A DNA stretch of 64,000 nt from Doris montereyensis (Eukaryota > Mollusca > Gastropoda > Nudibranchia > Dorididae): assembly GCA_037039925.1 (NCBI GenBank), contig JAXRKP010001191.1, positions 1 through 64,000 of the forward strand. Direction: 5' to 3'. The notes under the pieces were generated by a model. That model was not told where the DNA came from and did not search any database. It saw only the letters and a program-made list of their open reading frames with translations. A program made the position numbers and the translations under genes. This document shows, piece by piece, positions 22,600 through 35,479 of the stretch. How positions within the stretch are numbered: the first letter of the stretch is position 1; each line of letters starts with the position of its first letter.

Positions 22600-23255
22600 T
22601 CAGAATCACAGCTCAGAAAAAAATAAAAAAGGGAAAATATTGTCAGTGAGTATCACATTAACTAGAAACCAACGTCTCGCTCAGGTGAAGGTATGGGCCA
22701 TAGCTTGTCAAGACCTACATGACAATATTTCGACCAACTCTTTTTCTGAAGGACATTGTCACTAATTACGTCACGTCGAGATCTTCATTTAGAACTTAGG
22801 CGATCATAGAGCCTTGTCTGTTAGTCAAACGAGCTAGACACGGAAAGATTTGTCAATGTCAGCGACTCTCACCGAGGAGAATCCGCAAGATTCCTTTGAG
22901 TCTGCCTCAGAAGATCTTCTCTCCTCTACGCCGGCAGTAAAAATATTATGCAGTTTTTTTCCCGCCAGAGGTCATTGAAAAGCCACACATCAGCTGCTGT
23001 ATCTCCACCATGGTAAAGACAGTGAGGCAAGGGACATGTTGCAAATGAAGGAAATGACATTAAATAATATTTTATACTATCATTGGGGTATAAATAATGT
23101 TTAATGACATATCTTTCACTTTGTATCTCTACCACTACCAGAAGCCAACATCAAGTTTGCGAGCGAAAAATAGCAACTACAAGAATCAAAGAAACAAATA
23201 AAACAAGAAAAGAAGACGATGGTGATCAATGAAAAGAGCGTTTAGGGAGAGAATA
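22600..23255 (+). pseudogene. Cassette between LINE pieces, unit 2
   Basis: Counterpart of 8090-8740, slightly less decayed. Ends at the same LINE junction GAGAATAAACC. Confidence 0.4.
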
Positions 23256-24150
23256 AACCAACATGTGCAATGAAAGTAGCTGGAAATGTGTCTGATGAAT
23301 TTGATGTAGATATAGGAGTAAGACAGGTGGTATCCCTAAGTCCTCTTTTGTTTATCACATTTATGGATTCAGTCGTAAAGGCATTCTCAAAATTGAAGAA
23401 AATAAATGTAGATATGTGGAAGCTCAAACCATTAAATGTAGCAATGATATTTTCATTTCCGGATGATTTAGTTATGTTTGGAAAATCAGAAAGGGACCTT
23501 CAATCATGAGTAATAATCAATTAAATAAAAGAAAAATGAGAGTAAAAGAAAAAACAATTCTAGTAACTAGGGAAACTAAAACACAAAATAATAAAGTGGG
23601 CTGGGAGAATTTAGAACAAGTTTAAAGCTACAATTACCTATGTGTAATGATTAACTCACAAATCAGCCAAAGAATCCAAAAGGTCATGACAATATACTAC
23701 CGTCTAGGAGAGGCTTGTATAGGTAAACAAGAATTGTCAACAAAAACCAAAATGGCAGTATACAACACAGTTTATTCTCCTACCCTCCTCTATGGCAATG
23801 AAACCTGGACCTTAGACAGTAGGGAATACAATAAAGTACAGGCAGCTGAAATAAAATATCTAAGTAGAGTAGTAGGTAAAACTTATAGACTAAATCGGAA
23901 ACAACAATAAGAGATCAAACCAAAGCAGGTGATATAAATATTAAGATAGAAATAAATCAACTGAGATGGTTTGGGCATGTAAAGGGAATGCATGACAATA
24001 GAATCGCTAAATCAGTATACAGTGCTAAAGCCCAAGGAAAAGACCAAAAGGCAGACCTCGGGTAGAAGGAAACAGAAAATGTCAGGACAGGGCAGCCAGG
24101 AAAAAGATCTTTTCACGCATCTCAACCCATACACCGGAAAGTAGAATGAG
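23256..24150 (+). pseudogene. LINE reverse transcriptase fragment, unit 2
   Basis: Same piece as 8742-9690. Here LSPLLF is intact while a base is missing before it (RQVV instead of RQGG), the reciprocal of unit 1. FPDD replaces the catalytic FADD in both. From 23647 an 87-codon frame carries GEACIGKQELS, KMAVYNTVYSPTLLYG and NETWTLDSREYNKVQAAEIK-type residues. Confidence 0.7.
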
Positions 24151-24189
24151 AACTGATCAAGAAAAGAAAGCTAAAAAAAAAAGGAAGGG

Positions 24190-24735
24190 AAGACGTCTGA
24201 GAGACTGTAATATTTGTCAGTGTCAGTGAGTACAACAAGAAACCAACGTCTCGTTCAGGTGAAGGTGCGGGCCGTGACTTGTCTAGACCTACATGACAAT
24301 ATTTCGACAAGCTTTTATTTCTGAAGGACATTGGCACTAATGTCATGCTGAGAGCTTTATTAGGAACTTTGGCCACGATCACAGAGCCTTGTCTCTCCGT
24401 CAAGCCAGCTACACAAGTAAAGATTTGTCAGCGACTCCCACCCTTAAAGGAGAATCCGCAAGCTTCCTTTGAGTCTGCCTCAGATGATCTTCTCTACTCT
24501 ACGCTACCAGTAGAAATATTATGCAGTTTGTATTTTAACAGAGCTAACTCCAACCATTTGGCATGTCACACATTGGCTGCTGTATCTTTATCAGCACCGT
24601 CTTGAAGGCAGTGAGGCAAAAGGAATGTCGATAGGGGAAGAAATAACATCAAATAATACAAAATACTATTATTTGGGTATAAGTAAAGTTTAATGTCATT
24701 TCCTTAACTTTGTATCTCTACCACGACCAGAAGCC
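24190..24735 (+). pseudogene. MADF-like cassette, exon 2 truncated
   Basis: Counterpart of 9715-10265. The exon 1 frame from 24345 is open for 86 codons. It again lacks the standard donor (CAGCACCG variant), and exon 2 is cut at CCAAATAGATCC. Confidence 0.4.
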
Positions 24736-24759
24736 AACACCAAATAGATCCCGAAAATG

Positions 24760-25531
24760 ATGACATGCTGTTTTTGACATGCTACTTTCCTAAATCAGAA
24801 GGATTCCAGATAACATTAAACTGTGTCAGTGAGTACAACAAGAAACCAACGTCTCGCTCAGGTGAAGGTGCGGGCTGTGGCTTGTCAAGACCTATTTGGC
24901 AAGCTCTTTTTCGACCAGCTCTTTTTTCTGAAGGACATCACGTCACTAATGTCACGCCGAGAGCTTAATTTGGAACTTTGGTGGTGATTAGAAAGCATTA
25001 ACTGTCAGTCAAGTCAGCTACACACCTAAAGATTTATCAGCAACTCCCACTGTTAAAGTCTTAACGTTAAAGGAGAATCCGCAAGCTTCCTTTTGAGTCT
25101 GCCTGAGAGGATCGTTTCTTCTCTACGCCACCAGTAAAATTATACAGTTATTCCGCCAGAGCTCGCCCCAAGCTATTTGGCTAGACACGCATCAGCTGTT
25201 GTATCTCTACCATGGTAAAGACAGTAAGGCAAGGGGCATGTCGAGAGTGAAGGAAATGACTTTAAACAATAGTTTATACTATCATTGGGGTATAAATATA
25301 TGTTTAATGTCATTTCCTTCTCTTTGTATATCTACCAGTACCTAAAGCCAACATCAAGTATGCGAAAAACAGCAACTACAAGAATCAAAGGAAAAAAAAA
25401 GAAGACGCCAGTGATCAACGTAAAGAGCTTTTACTTTTAGAGAGACAACAAAAAGAAAGAAAATTAGAGTACTCAGTTACGAATAAAATCACTCAAAACC
25501 TGTGCAGATCGTTTTTGCCATTAAATATCTA
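24760..25531 (+). pseudogene. MADF-like cassette
   Basis: From 24765 the frame reads across SEYNKKPTSRSGEGAG to NVTPRA (67 codons), the clearest continuous MADF-type reading in the array. A PIWQALFRPALF variation results from a local duplication of the TTTTTCGACC region. Donor intact, exon 2 complete with one codon lost in the Lys run. Confidence 0.5.
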
Positions 25532-25639
25532 AAGAGTTATGTCGGCTTTTTCAGTATACAATATATTTTTTTAAACCTTTGAATATAACATCGTTTATGT
25601 GCAAAAATGGCCTTTTTATTACATTTGTTTAAATGTCTT

Positions 25640-26270
25640 TCTCGTCAAAACGTTTACAAGACATCAAAAACACCAGACGTCATTAACAATGACAAGAGGA
25701 ACCTGTGTGCCAAATATAAAACAAATTGGTCGGTAAACGACGGAGGAGATAGAAGGGACATTGTCACTAATGTCACTCCGAGAGCGTCACAATTTGAAAC
25801 TAGATCACAGAGCCTTGTCTGTCAGTGTCACTCAGGCCAGCTACACAAGTAAACTTTTGTCAGCGACTCCCACTGTTAATAATGTTAAAAGAAGAATCTG
25901 CAAGCTTCCTTTGAGTCTGCCTCAGAGGATCGTATCTACTCTACCGAAGCCTCCAGTAGAAATATTATGCAGTTATTCCGCCAGAGCTTACCCCTAGTCA
26001 TTTGACAAGCCACACATGGGCTGTTGTATCTCTACCATGGTAAAGACAGTGAGGCAAGGGATATGTTGAAAATGATTGAAATGACCTTAAATAATATTTG
26101 ATACTATCATTGGGTCTAATGAATATATGTTTACTGTCATTTCTTTCACTTTGTATCTCTACCACTACCAGAAGCCAACATGAAGTTTGCGAAAAACAGC
26201 AACAACAAGAATCAAAGAAAAGACGATTGCGATCAATGGAAAGAGCTTTTAGAGAGATTATTTATTTTAA
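25640..26270 (+). pseudogene. Type-2 cassette interrupted by LINE, unit 2
   Basis: Counterpart of 11160-11770; the upstream frame from 25607 is open for 81 codons. Exon 2 is again interrupted after AGAGATTA. Confidence 0.45.
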
Positions 26271-26280
26271 ATTTTTTTAT

Positions 26281-27320
26281 TTTGATGAATCTTAATATTT
26301 TTCGTCCAATCTCCAACCTGAACTTCATCTCTAAATTGTTGAAAAGGTTATGGTGAAAAGACTGAAAGAACATTTCTTGTAGATTGACATCATCATCACA
26401 AGTGCAGCTACAATCAACGTATAAGACAGGGCACAGCTCGGAGACGACCACTTCTCAAAGTTCAAGTTGCGGCCATGTGACATTTCCATCAACGACGACC
26501 GTAATCTCTTCCATCAACGACGACGTGTTACTGACCTACTTTCAATCAACTGACGACGTGTTTGACCTACATCAACGAAAACGTTTTCACATGTTACTGA
26601 CCTACTTTCCATCAACGACGACGTGTTACTGACTCTACTTTCCATCAACGACGACGTGTTACTGACCTACTTTCCATCAACGACGACGTGTTACTGACCC
26701 TTTCCTACGACGTTTCCATCAACGACAACGTGATATTGACCACTTTCCATCAACGACAACGTGACGGCCTTGCGACAACTGCTGCTTCTCGATCTGAGTG
26801 CGGCCATTGACGCATGTTTCGACCGTAATCTGCTTTTTCAACAACTGGAACATTAATTGGCATCACAGGGAATGCGCTTCATTGGCTTTGTCACATACCT
26901 TGCAAAAAATTCTAAAACCGATCCCAGAGATTATCAATGAATGGCGTGCTCTCACCAGTTGCCTATCTAACATTAAAAGTCTAAATATTATGAGACAAAG
27001 CTATTTGAAAGATCTCATTAAAATCCATCAGCCTTCACAGCAACTTATAGTTCATCTCAAACTGTCTCAGTCAAGAATATACCCAAATTAAATTTCTCTG
27101 GCAGAGCTTTTGAATTGCCTGCACCCAAAATGTGAAACTCCTTGGCTGAGAACACGGGAAATGAAAAATCTCTGAATGTTTTATCACCAAAATTGAACTC
27201 TTTAAGAAATCCTTCCAGTATAAGGCCTTACAATGAGTTGAAAATCATTTTGATATTACTATAAACATACTGTTTAGTTTTTATAGGATTTCTTATATTA
27301 CACTTTTAATTGTCGATGTC
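26281..27320 (+). pseudogene. CR1-like LINE, 3' half, unit 2
   Basis: Same structure as 11785-13075: FRPISNLNFISKLLEKVM-type start, minisatellite insertion, DLSAAFD-like restart, the same central deletion, C-terminal end, then (TTA)n. The shared deletion shows it predates the unit duplication. Confidence 0.65.
26480..26770 (+). repeat. 32-bp minisatellite, shorter allele
   Basis: About nine degenerate monomers of the same unit as at 11961-12500. The adjacent palindrome is absent. Confidence 0.75.
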
Positions 27321-27324
27321 ATTT

Positions 27325-27329
27325 TATTA

Positions 27330-27418
<89 letters not shown>

Positions 27419-27480
27419 GTTATTATTTATTCTTATTGTTATTATTATTGTTATTGTTATTATTACCAGCATTGTTATTA

Positions 27481-27531
<51 letters not shown>

Positions 27532-27554
27532 TATTATTATTATTATTATTATTA

Positions 27555-27590
<36 letters not shown>

Positions 27591-27597
27591 TATTATT
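27325..27597 (+). repeat. (TTA)n microsatellite with interruptions
   Basis: About 270 bp of TTA repeat with GTT, TTATTC and ACCAGC interruptions and frame slips, following the LINE 3' end as in unit 1. Confidence 0.95.
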
Positions 27598-27839
27598 GAA
27601 ATGCTGTTTTTGACATCTCTGCTTTCCTAAATCAGAAATTCCAGATAACGTTAAACTTTGGTTTTCAAGTATCGAATGTCACTTCTTTTTTCGCATTGAA
27701 GTTGCATGCTGACTGAAAGTTGTAATGTGGTAGCCATACAAAGTTGTAAGATGTCTTTCATTACGTATCTTACATGTTTATACATACAAGCTTTCACTTA
27801 CATTGAATGATTTGAGTCTGTTTCGATTTTCTTCTTCAG

Positions 27840-28560
27840 AATCACAGCTCAGACAAAAAAACAAGGGGAAGATGTCTGAGAGACTGTAATATTTGTCAGT
27901 GTCAGTGAGTACAACAAGAAACCAACGTCTCGCTCAGGTGAAGGTGCGGGTCGTGGCTTGTCAAGACCTACATGGCAATATTTCGACCAGCTCTTTTTTC
28001 TGAAGGACATTGGCACTAATGACGACACATCGACAACTTTATTTTGGAACTTTGGCGGGGGACCATAGAGCCTTGTCTGACGTAAACATCAGGTCAGCTA
28101 CACACGTAAAGATTTTCAGCAACTGTTAAAGGAGAATCCGCAAGCTTCCTTTGAGTGTGGAGGATCTTCTCTACTCTACACCAGCTGTAGAAATATTATG
28201 CATTTCCCCGGCAAGAGCTCACCCCAAGCCATTTGGCTAGCCGCATGAGCTGCTGTATCTCTACCATGATAAAGACACTGAGGCAAGGGACATGTCTAAA
28301 GTGAAGGAAATGACATTAACTAATATCAGAGTATTCATATATTTTCAATGTCATTTCCTTCTCTACCAGAATTGTATCTCTACCACTACAGAATCCAACA
28401 TCAAGTATGCAAAAAACAGTAACTACAAGAATCAAAGGAACAAAAAAAAGAAGACGATGGTGATCTCTTTTACTTTTAAGAGACAACCAAAGAAAGAAAA
28501 TTAGAAAGTTAGGAATAAAATCACTCAAAACCTGCAGATCGTTTTTCACCATTCAATGTC
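27840..28560 (+). pseudogene. MADF-like cassette, donor mutated, unit 3
   Basis: Same subtype as 13575-14306, including CCATGATAAAG. The intron has a small duplication (CTCTACCAGAATTGTATCTC). Exon 2 has lost about 15 nt. Confidence 0.45.
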
Positions 28561-28679
28561 TAAAGAGTTAAGTCGAGTTTTCAGATATTTTTCAGTATTT
28601 TTAAAAAACATGAATGGTTGAAAATAACATACCGTTTATGTGCAAAAATGTTATTTTTATTACAATTGTTTTTCTCAAA

Positions 28680-29110
28680 AAGTTTATAAGATATCAAACA
28701 CAGCCGACGTCATTTTATTAACATTGACATTAAATCCATATTAAATACAAATTATGGTAAATCACTAATGTCACTCCGAGAGTCAAGAATCTACGCCACC
28801 AATTAACTTTTTTCCCGCCAGAGCTCACCCCAAGAATTTGAAAAGCAACATTTAATGTTGTATCTCTACCATGGTAAACTACAAGAACATGCTGAAAATG
28901 AAGGAAATGACATTAAAATTTTATACTATCATTGGGGTATGATTTGATGTTTAATGTTTTATACAACTACAGAAGCCAACATCAAGTTTGCGGCGAAAAA
29001 AGCCACTACAAGAATAAAAAAAAAAAATAAAACAAGAAAAAGACGATGGTGATCAATGAAAAGAGCGTTTAGGGAGAGAATAAAAGAAGAAAGCCGCACC
29101 TCGTGAAACC
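28680..29110 (+). pseudogene. Type-2 cassette, eroded
   Basis: Counterpart of 14440-14900 with dozens of short deletions (for example the CACCAATTAACTTTTTTCCC region). A GTAAAC remains at the donor position. Confidence 0.35.
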
Positions 29111-29139
29111 ATTTTGTTTTGCTTTTGGGTTTTGGTTTT

Positions 29140-29950
29140 TCCATTTAGTTATAAATCATTTTGTAATCAAACTATATAGTCACCCTATATTATTGAAAAA
29201 GCGTCCTTGGCTTTAAGGAAATCGTCATCTTCGATTTTGACCCAATTCAAAATCTGTCTCCACACTTAGTTATAAATAAAATCACTCAAACCCTGTGCCG
29301 AATGCCATTCGATATCGACGTCGGCTTTTCAGATGTTTTAGATATTTTAAATAAAATGAATTTTTTTGCAGAAAGGTGGCTGGTTATTTCTTCGTGTTAC
29401 TTTATGTTGTAATGGGTGTTTTCTTTATTTGATGTTAAGATTTATTTAGAACATTATTTTGTGTTATTTTTCTTATATTTAAAATAAATTTTTTTATTCG
29501 ATTTATGTCAAAATTGACTTTCTCTCAATTATGTTTCAGGTGACAATTCAATTGTGAGAAACTTTAATTGTTATGATTTTCATTTTTTGCTCTCTTAAAT
29601 CCTGTGTCACCATCGAATTATATCAGTGTTTCTATGTTTTGTTGTCTTTTTGACATGTATAAAGTTTAGTTTTCAATATTCTTCTTGACATAAAATTGGC
29701 CCTATTGTACCATTCCATTTCATTTTCTTTCATGTTTATAACTCTTTTACTTTTTTGTTTTACTTTTTTCAACACATTGATAAAGTTGATGGCTTTGACA
29801 AGGAGGAGAAGGTCGATGAAGGATTGTGATGGAAACTTTCAATAAACACTTTCAGTCTTCATGAGAAAAAGGTCTTCTTGCCATCCCTCAGTGTCACAGT
29901 CACAGCAACACTGAGGCAGAGAGGGTATTTTCCTTTCTTTCTTTCTTTAG
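29140..29950 (+). repeat. Spacer D plus spacer E, eroded, unit 3
   Basis: Same order as 16740-17542 but with frequent short losses. The CTTTCAATAAACAC block at about 29838 is intact. Confidence 0.45.
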
Positions 29951-30430
29951 CAGTTGCCATTGGCTTGTCAAGACCTACATGGCAATATTTCGACCAGCTC
30001 TTTTTTCTCAAGGACATTGACATTACGTCATCGAGAGCTTAATTTGGAACTTTGGCGGTGATTAGAAAGCATTGTCTGTCAGTCAAGCCAGCTAGACACG
30101 GAAAGATTTGTCAGCGACTTCCATCGTTAAAAAGGATAATCCGCAAGCTTCTTGAGTCTGCCTCAGAGTCAGAGGATCTTCTCTACTCTACGCCACCAGT
30201 AGAAATATTATGCAGTTTGTCTTCGCCTCAACAATTGGCGCGCCTCGCATCGGCTGTTGTATCTCTATCATGGTAAAGACTGAGACAAGGGACATGTCGA
30301 AAGTGAAGAAATGACATTAAATAATATTTCATGCCATTATTGCAGTATAAATATAATGTTTAATGTCATTTCCTTCTCTTTGTATCTCTACCACTACCAA
30401 AAGCCAACATCAAGTGTGCGAAAAACAATG
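29950..30430 (+). pseudogene. Cassette with alternative exon 1 start, unit 3
   Basis: Counterpart of 17543-18045 with a deletion in the Ser-rich half. GTAAAG donor intact near 30273. Confidence 0.4.
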
Positions 30431-30755
30431 ACATAAATAAAATAAAAAACTTGGTGATCAATGGCAAAAGCAAAGAGATCAAAAAGAGTATGGTATCGAC
30501 AAAGAGATTCCTGAAAGTGATGACTTGCGTTTTTACTACTTTCCTAAATCAGAAGGGATTCCAGATAACAAACTGGTTTTCAAGTATTGAATGCCACTTC
30601 TTTTCTCGCTTTGAATTTGCGTGCTGACTGAGTGAAATTTGTAATGTGGTGCAAGTACATGAGAAATCTTACACTACGATATATCTTACAATCTTATGAC
30701 ATATCAGCTTTCACTAACATTGAATAATTTGAGTCTGTTTCGATTTTCTTTTTCA

Positions 30756-31520
30756 GAATCACAGCTCAGACAAAAAAAGGGGAAGATGTCTGAGAGACTG
30801 TAATATTTGTCAGTGTCAGTGAGTACAACAAGAAACCAACGTCTCGCTCAGGTGAAGGTGCAGGTCGTGGCTTGTCAAGACCTACATGGCAATATTTCGA
30901 CCAGCTCTCTTTTTTCTGAAGGACATTACATCACTAATGACGACATGCCGAGATCTTAATTTTGGAACTTTGGCAAAAAAGACGATCATAGAGCCTTGTC
31001 TGACGTAAGAATCAAGTCAATCTACACACGTAAAGATTTTCAGCACTGTTAAACTTGTTAAAGGAGAATCCGCAAGCTTCCTTGAGTCTGCCTCAGAGGA
31101 TTGTTTCTACTCTACGCCACCAGAAATATTATGCAGTTTTCCCCCGCCAGAGCTCACCCCAAGCTATTTGGCGCCTACACATGACTGCTGTATCTCTACC
31201 ATGATAAAGACAATGAGGCAAAGGGACATGTCGAAAGTGAAGAAATGACATTAAATAATATTAAATACTATTGGGTATAATATGATTTTAATGTCATTTC
31301 TTTTCTCTTTGTATCTCTACCACTACCAGAAGCCAACATCAAGTATGCAAAAAACAGCAACTACAAGAATCAAAGGAAACAAAAAAAGAAGACGATGGTG
31401 ATCCCATAAAGAGCTTTTACTTTTAGAGAGACAACTAAAAGAAAGAAAATTAGAGTACTCAGTTGAATAAAATCACTCAAAATGGTCCTAAGCAGATCGT
31501 TTTCACCATTAAATATCTAA
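30756..31520 (+). pseudogene. MADF-like cassette, unit 3
   Basis: Acceptor, SGEGAG block, exon 1 end, CCATGATAAAG (mutated donor) and an exon 2 with several 3-5 nt losses but a recognisable LERQLKERK core. Confidence 0.4.
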
Positions 31521-31539
31521 AGAGTTTACGTCGGTGTTT

Positions 31540-32240
31540 TTCAGATGGAATTTTTTGAAAAAACATACTTTCTTCATTTTGGTTGAAAATGAACTTTATT
31601 TAGAACGTTTATGTGTCTTATATTCAGAAAAAATGTTCATTTTTATTGACAAAATATGTTTGCCAACTTACCCCATAAAAGTTTAATGATGATAGGAAAT
31701 GACATTAACAAACACCAATGTCCTTTCGAGACTTCATATTTACTTAACGATCACAGACAGGAACAACTAAAAAAAAGAATTATACCAGTTAATCAAAACA
31801 GATCGTTTTTTTCAAGTAAATACAGTTGAAAATGTCACAAGCATTTTGATTACAATTGTTTTTCTTGAAGCCTGTTTTTATTTCTACACCACCAGTAGTA
31901 AAATTTAGCCTCAGTTTTTTCCCCCGCCAGCTCACCCCAAGCAATTTGAAAAGCTACACATGGGCTGTTGTATCTCTACCATGGTAAAGACAGTGAGGTG
32001 AGGGACATGCTGAAAATGAAGAAATGGCATTAAATAATATTTTATACTATGATTGGGGTATAAACAGATGTTTAATGACATTTTTTTCACTTTTTATCTC
32101 TACCACTACCAGAAGCCAACACCAAGTTTGCGAGCGAAAACAGCCACTACAAGAATAAAAAAAATAAATAAAACAAGAAAAAAGACGATGGTGATCAATG
32201 AAAAGAGCGTTTAGGAGAGAAAAAAAAAGAAAGCCGCACT
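31540..32240 (+). pseudogene. Eroded patch and type-2 cassette
   Basis: 31540-31900 is a patchwork of very short matches to spacer and cassette parts. From about 31870 a type-2 exon 1 end, GTAAAG donor, intron and chimaeric exon 2 can be followed. Confidence 0.35.
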
Positions 32241-32279
32241 TGTGAAACGATTTGTTTTGCTTTTGGGTTTTGGTTTTTC

Positions 32280-32750
32280 CATTTATTATATATATTATAT
32301 TTAAGTAACTGTCAAACTATATAGTCACCCTATATTATTGAACAGTTTGTAGCGTCCTTGGTTGCCAAGGAAATGGCCGTCATCTTCGATTTTGACCCAA
32401 TTTTCAAAATCTGTCTCCTCACTTAGTTATAAATAAAATCACTCAAAACCTGTGCCGATCGTTTTTGCCATTCGATATCGAAAGATTGACGTCGGCTTTT
32501 CAGATGTTTTAGATATTTTAAATAAAATGAATTTTTGTTTGCAGTACACAGGTGGCTGGTTAGTTTTACTTTGGTTTTGTAGGTAAGGGTGTTTTCTTTA
32601 TTGTGATGTTAAGATTTATTTAGAACATTGTTTTTGTGTTATTTTTCTTATATTCAGAATAAATGTTTTTTCTTCCGATTTATGTCAAAATTGACTTTCT
32701 CTCAATTGCGTTTCAGGTGACAATTCAAAGGTAAGAAACTTAAACAATTA
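32280..32750 (+). repeat. Spacer D, unit 3
   Basis: Contains TTTGTTTGCAGTACACAGG with an extra TTTG and a shortened hydrophobic mini-frame. The 14-nt block before GTAAG is intact. Confidence 0.45.
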
Positions 32751-33183
32751 TTTGTGATTTTCTCTACTCTACGCCAGCAATAGAAATTAATATGCAGTTT
32801 TTCCCCGCCAGAGCTTACCCCAAAGAACTTGCTAGCCATGCATTGGCAGCTGTATCTCTACCATAGTAAAGACAGCGAGGCAAGGGGCATGTCGAAAGTG
32901 AAGGAAATGACATTAACTAATATTTTATACTATCATTGAATTATACATATTTGTTTGATGTCATTTTCTTCTCTTTGTATCTCTACCACTACCAGAATCC
33001 AACATCAAGTATGCGAAAAATAGCAACTTCAAGAATCAAAGGACAAAAAAAAGAAGACGATGGTGATTAACAACCAGAGCTTTTACTTTTAGAGAGACAA
33101 CTAAAAGAAAAAAAATTAGAGTACTCAGTTATGAATATAATCACTCAAAACCTAAGCAGATCGTTTTTACCATTCAATGTCTA
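32750..33183 (+). pseudogene. Half cassette lacking MADF block, unit 3
   Basis: Third copy of the arrangement at 2262-2695 and 15425-15873, with the same CCATAGTAAAG donor change and a complete exon 2. Confidence 0.45.
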
Positions 33184-33299
33184 AAGAGTTAAGTCGGTGT
33201 TTTCAGATATTTTCAGTATTTTTTTAAAAACGTGAATGGTTGAAAATAACACGTCGTTTATGTGCAAAAATGGCATTTTTATTACAATTGTTTTTCTTG

Positions 33300-33950
33300 A
33301 AAAGTTTATAAGATATCAAACACAGCCGACGTCATTCTATTAACATTGACAATAGGAACCTGTGTGCCAAATATAAAACAAATTGGTCGGTAAACGACGG
33401 AGGTGATAGAAGGGACGTTGTCACTAATGTCACTCCGAGAGCGTCACAGTTGTAAACTAGACCACAGAGCCTTGTCTGTCAGTGTCAGTCAGGCCAGTTA
33501 CACAAGTAAACTTTTGTCAGCGACTCCCATTGTTAAAGTAGAATCTGCAAGCTTCCTTTGAGTCTGTCTCAGAGGATCATATCTACTCTACGCCACCAAT
33601 AGAAATACTGTGCAGCTTTTTCCCCCGCCAGAGCTCACCCCAAGCAATTTGAAAAGCTACACATCTACTGTTGTATCTCTACCATGGTACAGACAGTGAG
33701 GCGAGGGACATGTTGAAAATGAAGGAAATGGCATTAAATATTAGTTTATACTATGATTGGGGTATAAACAGATATTTAACGTAAATTCTTTCACTTTGTA
33801 TCTCTACCACTACCAGAAGCCAACATCAAGTTTGCGAGCGAAAAACAACAACTACAAGAATCAAAGAAACAAATAAAACAAGAAAAAAGACGATGGTGAT
33901 CAATGAAAAGAGCGTTTAGGGAGAGAATAAAAGAAGAAAGCCGAAAACCA
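33300..33950 (+). pseudogene. Type-2 cassette, unit 3
   Basis: Close to 2850-3460 and 16005-16620; CCATGGTACAG replaces the donor. Confidence 0.4.
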
Positions 33951-34009
33951 AAGAAAAAAAGATTTGTTGAAACTTTTGGGTTTTGGTTTTTTTGTTTTTA
34001 TTATATATA

Positions 34010-35470
34010 TTATATTTAAGTAACTGTCAAACTATATAGTCACCCTATATTATTGAAAAGTTTGTAGTGTCCTTGGTTGCCAAGGAAATGGCCGTCATCT
34101 TCGATTTTGACCCAAAAAATCTGTCTCCTCACTTAGTTATAAATAAAATCACTCAAAACCTGTGCCGATCGTTTTTGCCATTCGATATCGAAAGATTGAC
34201 GTCGGCTTTTCAGATGTTTTAGATATTTTAAATAAAATGAATTTTTTTGCAGTACACAGGTGGCTGGTTACTTTCTTCCTTTTACTTTGGTTGTTGTAGG
34301 TAAGGGTGTTTTCTTTATTGTGATGTTAAGATTTATTTAGAACATTGTTTTGTGTTTGATTTTTCTTATATTTAAAATAAGTGTTTGTTTCTCCGATTTA
34401 TGTCAAAATTGACTTTCTCTCAATTATGTTTCAGGTGACAATTCAATTGTGAGAAACTTTAACAGTTATTTGTGATTTTCATTTTTTGCTCTCTTAAGTT
34501 CCTGTGTCACCACTGTAAATTATATCATGTGTTTCTATGTTTTGTTGTCAATATTTTTTGACATGTGCCCTATATATTTTCATTTTTTTCAATAATCTTT
34601 TTGTTTTACTTTTTCAACAGATTTAAAGTTGATGGCTTTGACAAAGGAGTGAGAAGATTGATGAAGGATTGTGATGGAAACTTTCAATACTTTCAGTTGA
34701 GAAAAGGTCTTCTTGCCATCCCTCATCAGTCACAGCAACTGAGGCAGAGGGTACCTTTCCATTTAGCATTTTCTTTCATGTTTATAACTCTAATTTTGGC
34801 TTAATTTATTTCCTTTTTTTCAACAGATTATCTTACAAAGAAGGTTGATGGCTGCCTGTTCAAGGAAGAAGATGAAGGATTGTGATGGTAAAGACTGAGA
34901 CAAGGGACATTCGAAAGTAAATGACCATGTCTGGTTCTTTCCAGTGTCAATGACATAAATAAAATAAAAGACTTCATCAGCAACACTGAGGCAGACAAAG
35001 AGATACTTGCGTTTTTTGACATCCTTTCCTAAATCAGATTCTGGTTTTCAAGTATTGGAATGCCACTTTTTTCTCGCTTTGAATTTGCGTGCTGACTGAG
35101 TGAAATTTGGCTTGTACATGTAAGAAATCTTACACTACGATATATCTTACAATCTTATGATTTCAGACCAGCTGTTTTCACAGCTCTGAGAGAAAAAAGT
35201 GGAGAAACCAATTGAAGAGACTGTAATATTTTAGGGACATCTACATCACTAATGTCATGAGTTTACAACAAGAAACCTTGGTTTTTATGCCATCTGCATT
35301 GTCTGCTCAGTGAAGGTGGAGATTTCAGCTCAAATTTGCAGGACAATATTTCGAACTTTTCTGCTTACCTCAAAGCCTTCCTAGACATCTACATCACTAA
35401 TTTGTGGAGATTAATTTGTTTTGAAATAAATCAGTCAAACTATACAGCTACATGGTAAAACTTTGTCAGC
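34010..35470 (+). repeat. Spacer D plus E running into an eroded patch
   Basis: Spacer D (34180-34450) is normal. Spacer E from 34500 becomes a patchwork in which its blocks (TTGATGGCTTTGACA, AGAAGATGAAGGATTGTGATGG) appear twice with deletions, and part of a cassette is squeezed into 34860-35470. No trustworthy coding. Confidence 0.4.
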
Positions 35471-35479
35471 AACTCCCAC

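Larger units (their letters stand above)
13331..27600 (+). repeat. Higher-order unit 2, duplicate of unit 1
   Basis: It has the same order of parts as unit 1, with the same LINE insertion junctions. The offset is about 13.15-13.4 kb on the left part and about 14.5 kb from the inverted LINE piece rightwards. The difference is an extra stretch of about 1.2 kb around 19190-20400. The unit ends in the (TTA)n tract at 27330-27596. Confidence 0.65.
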
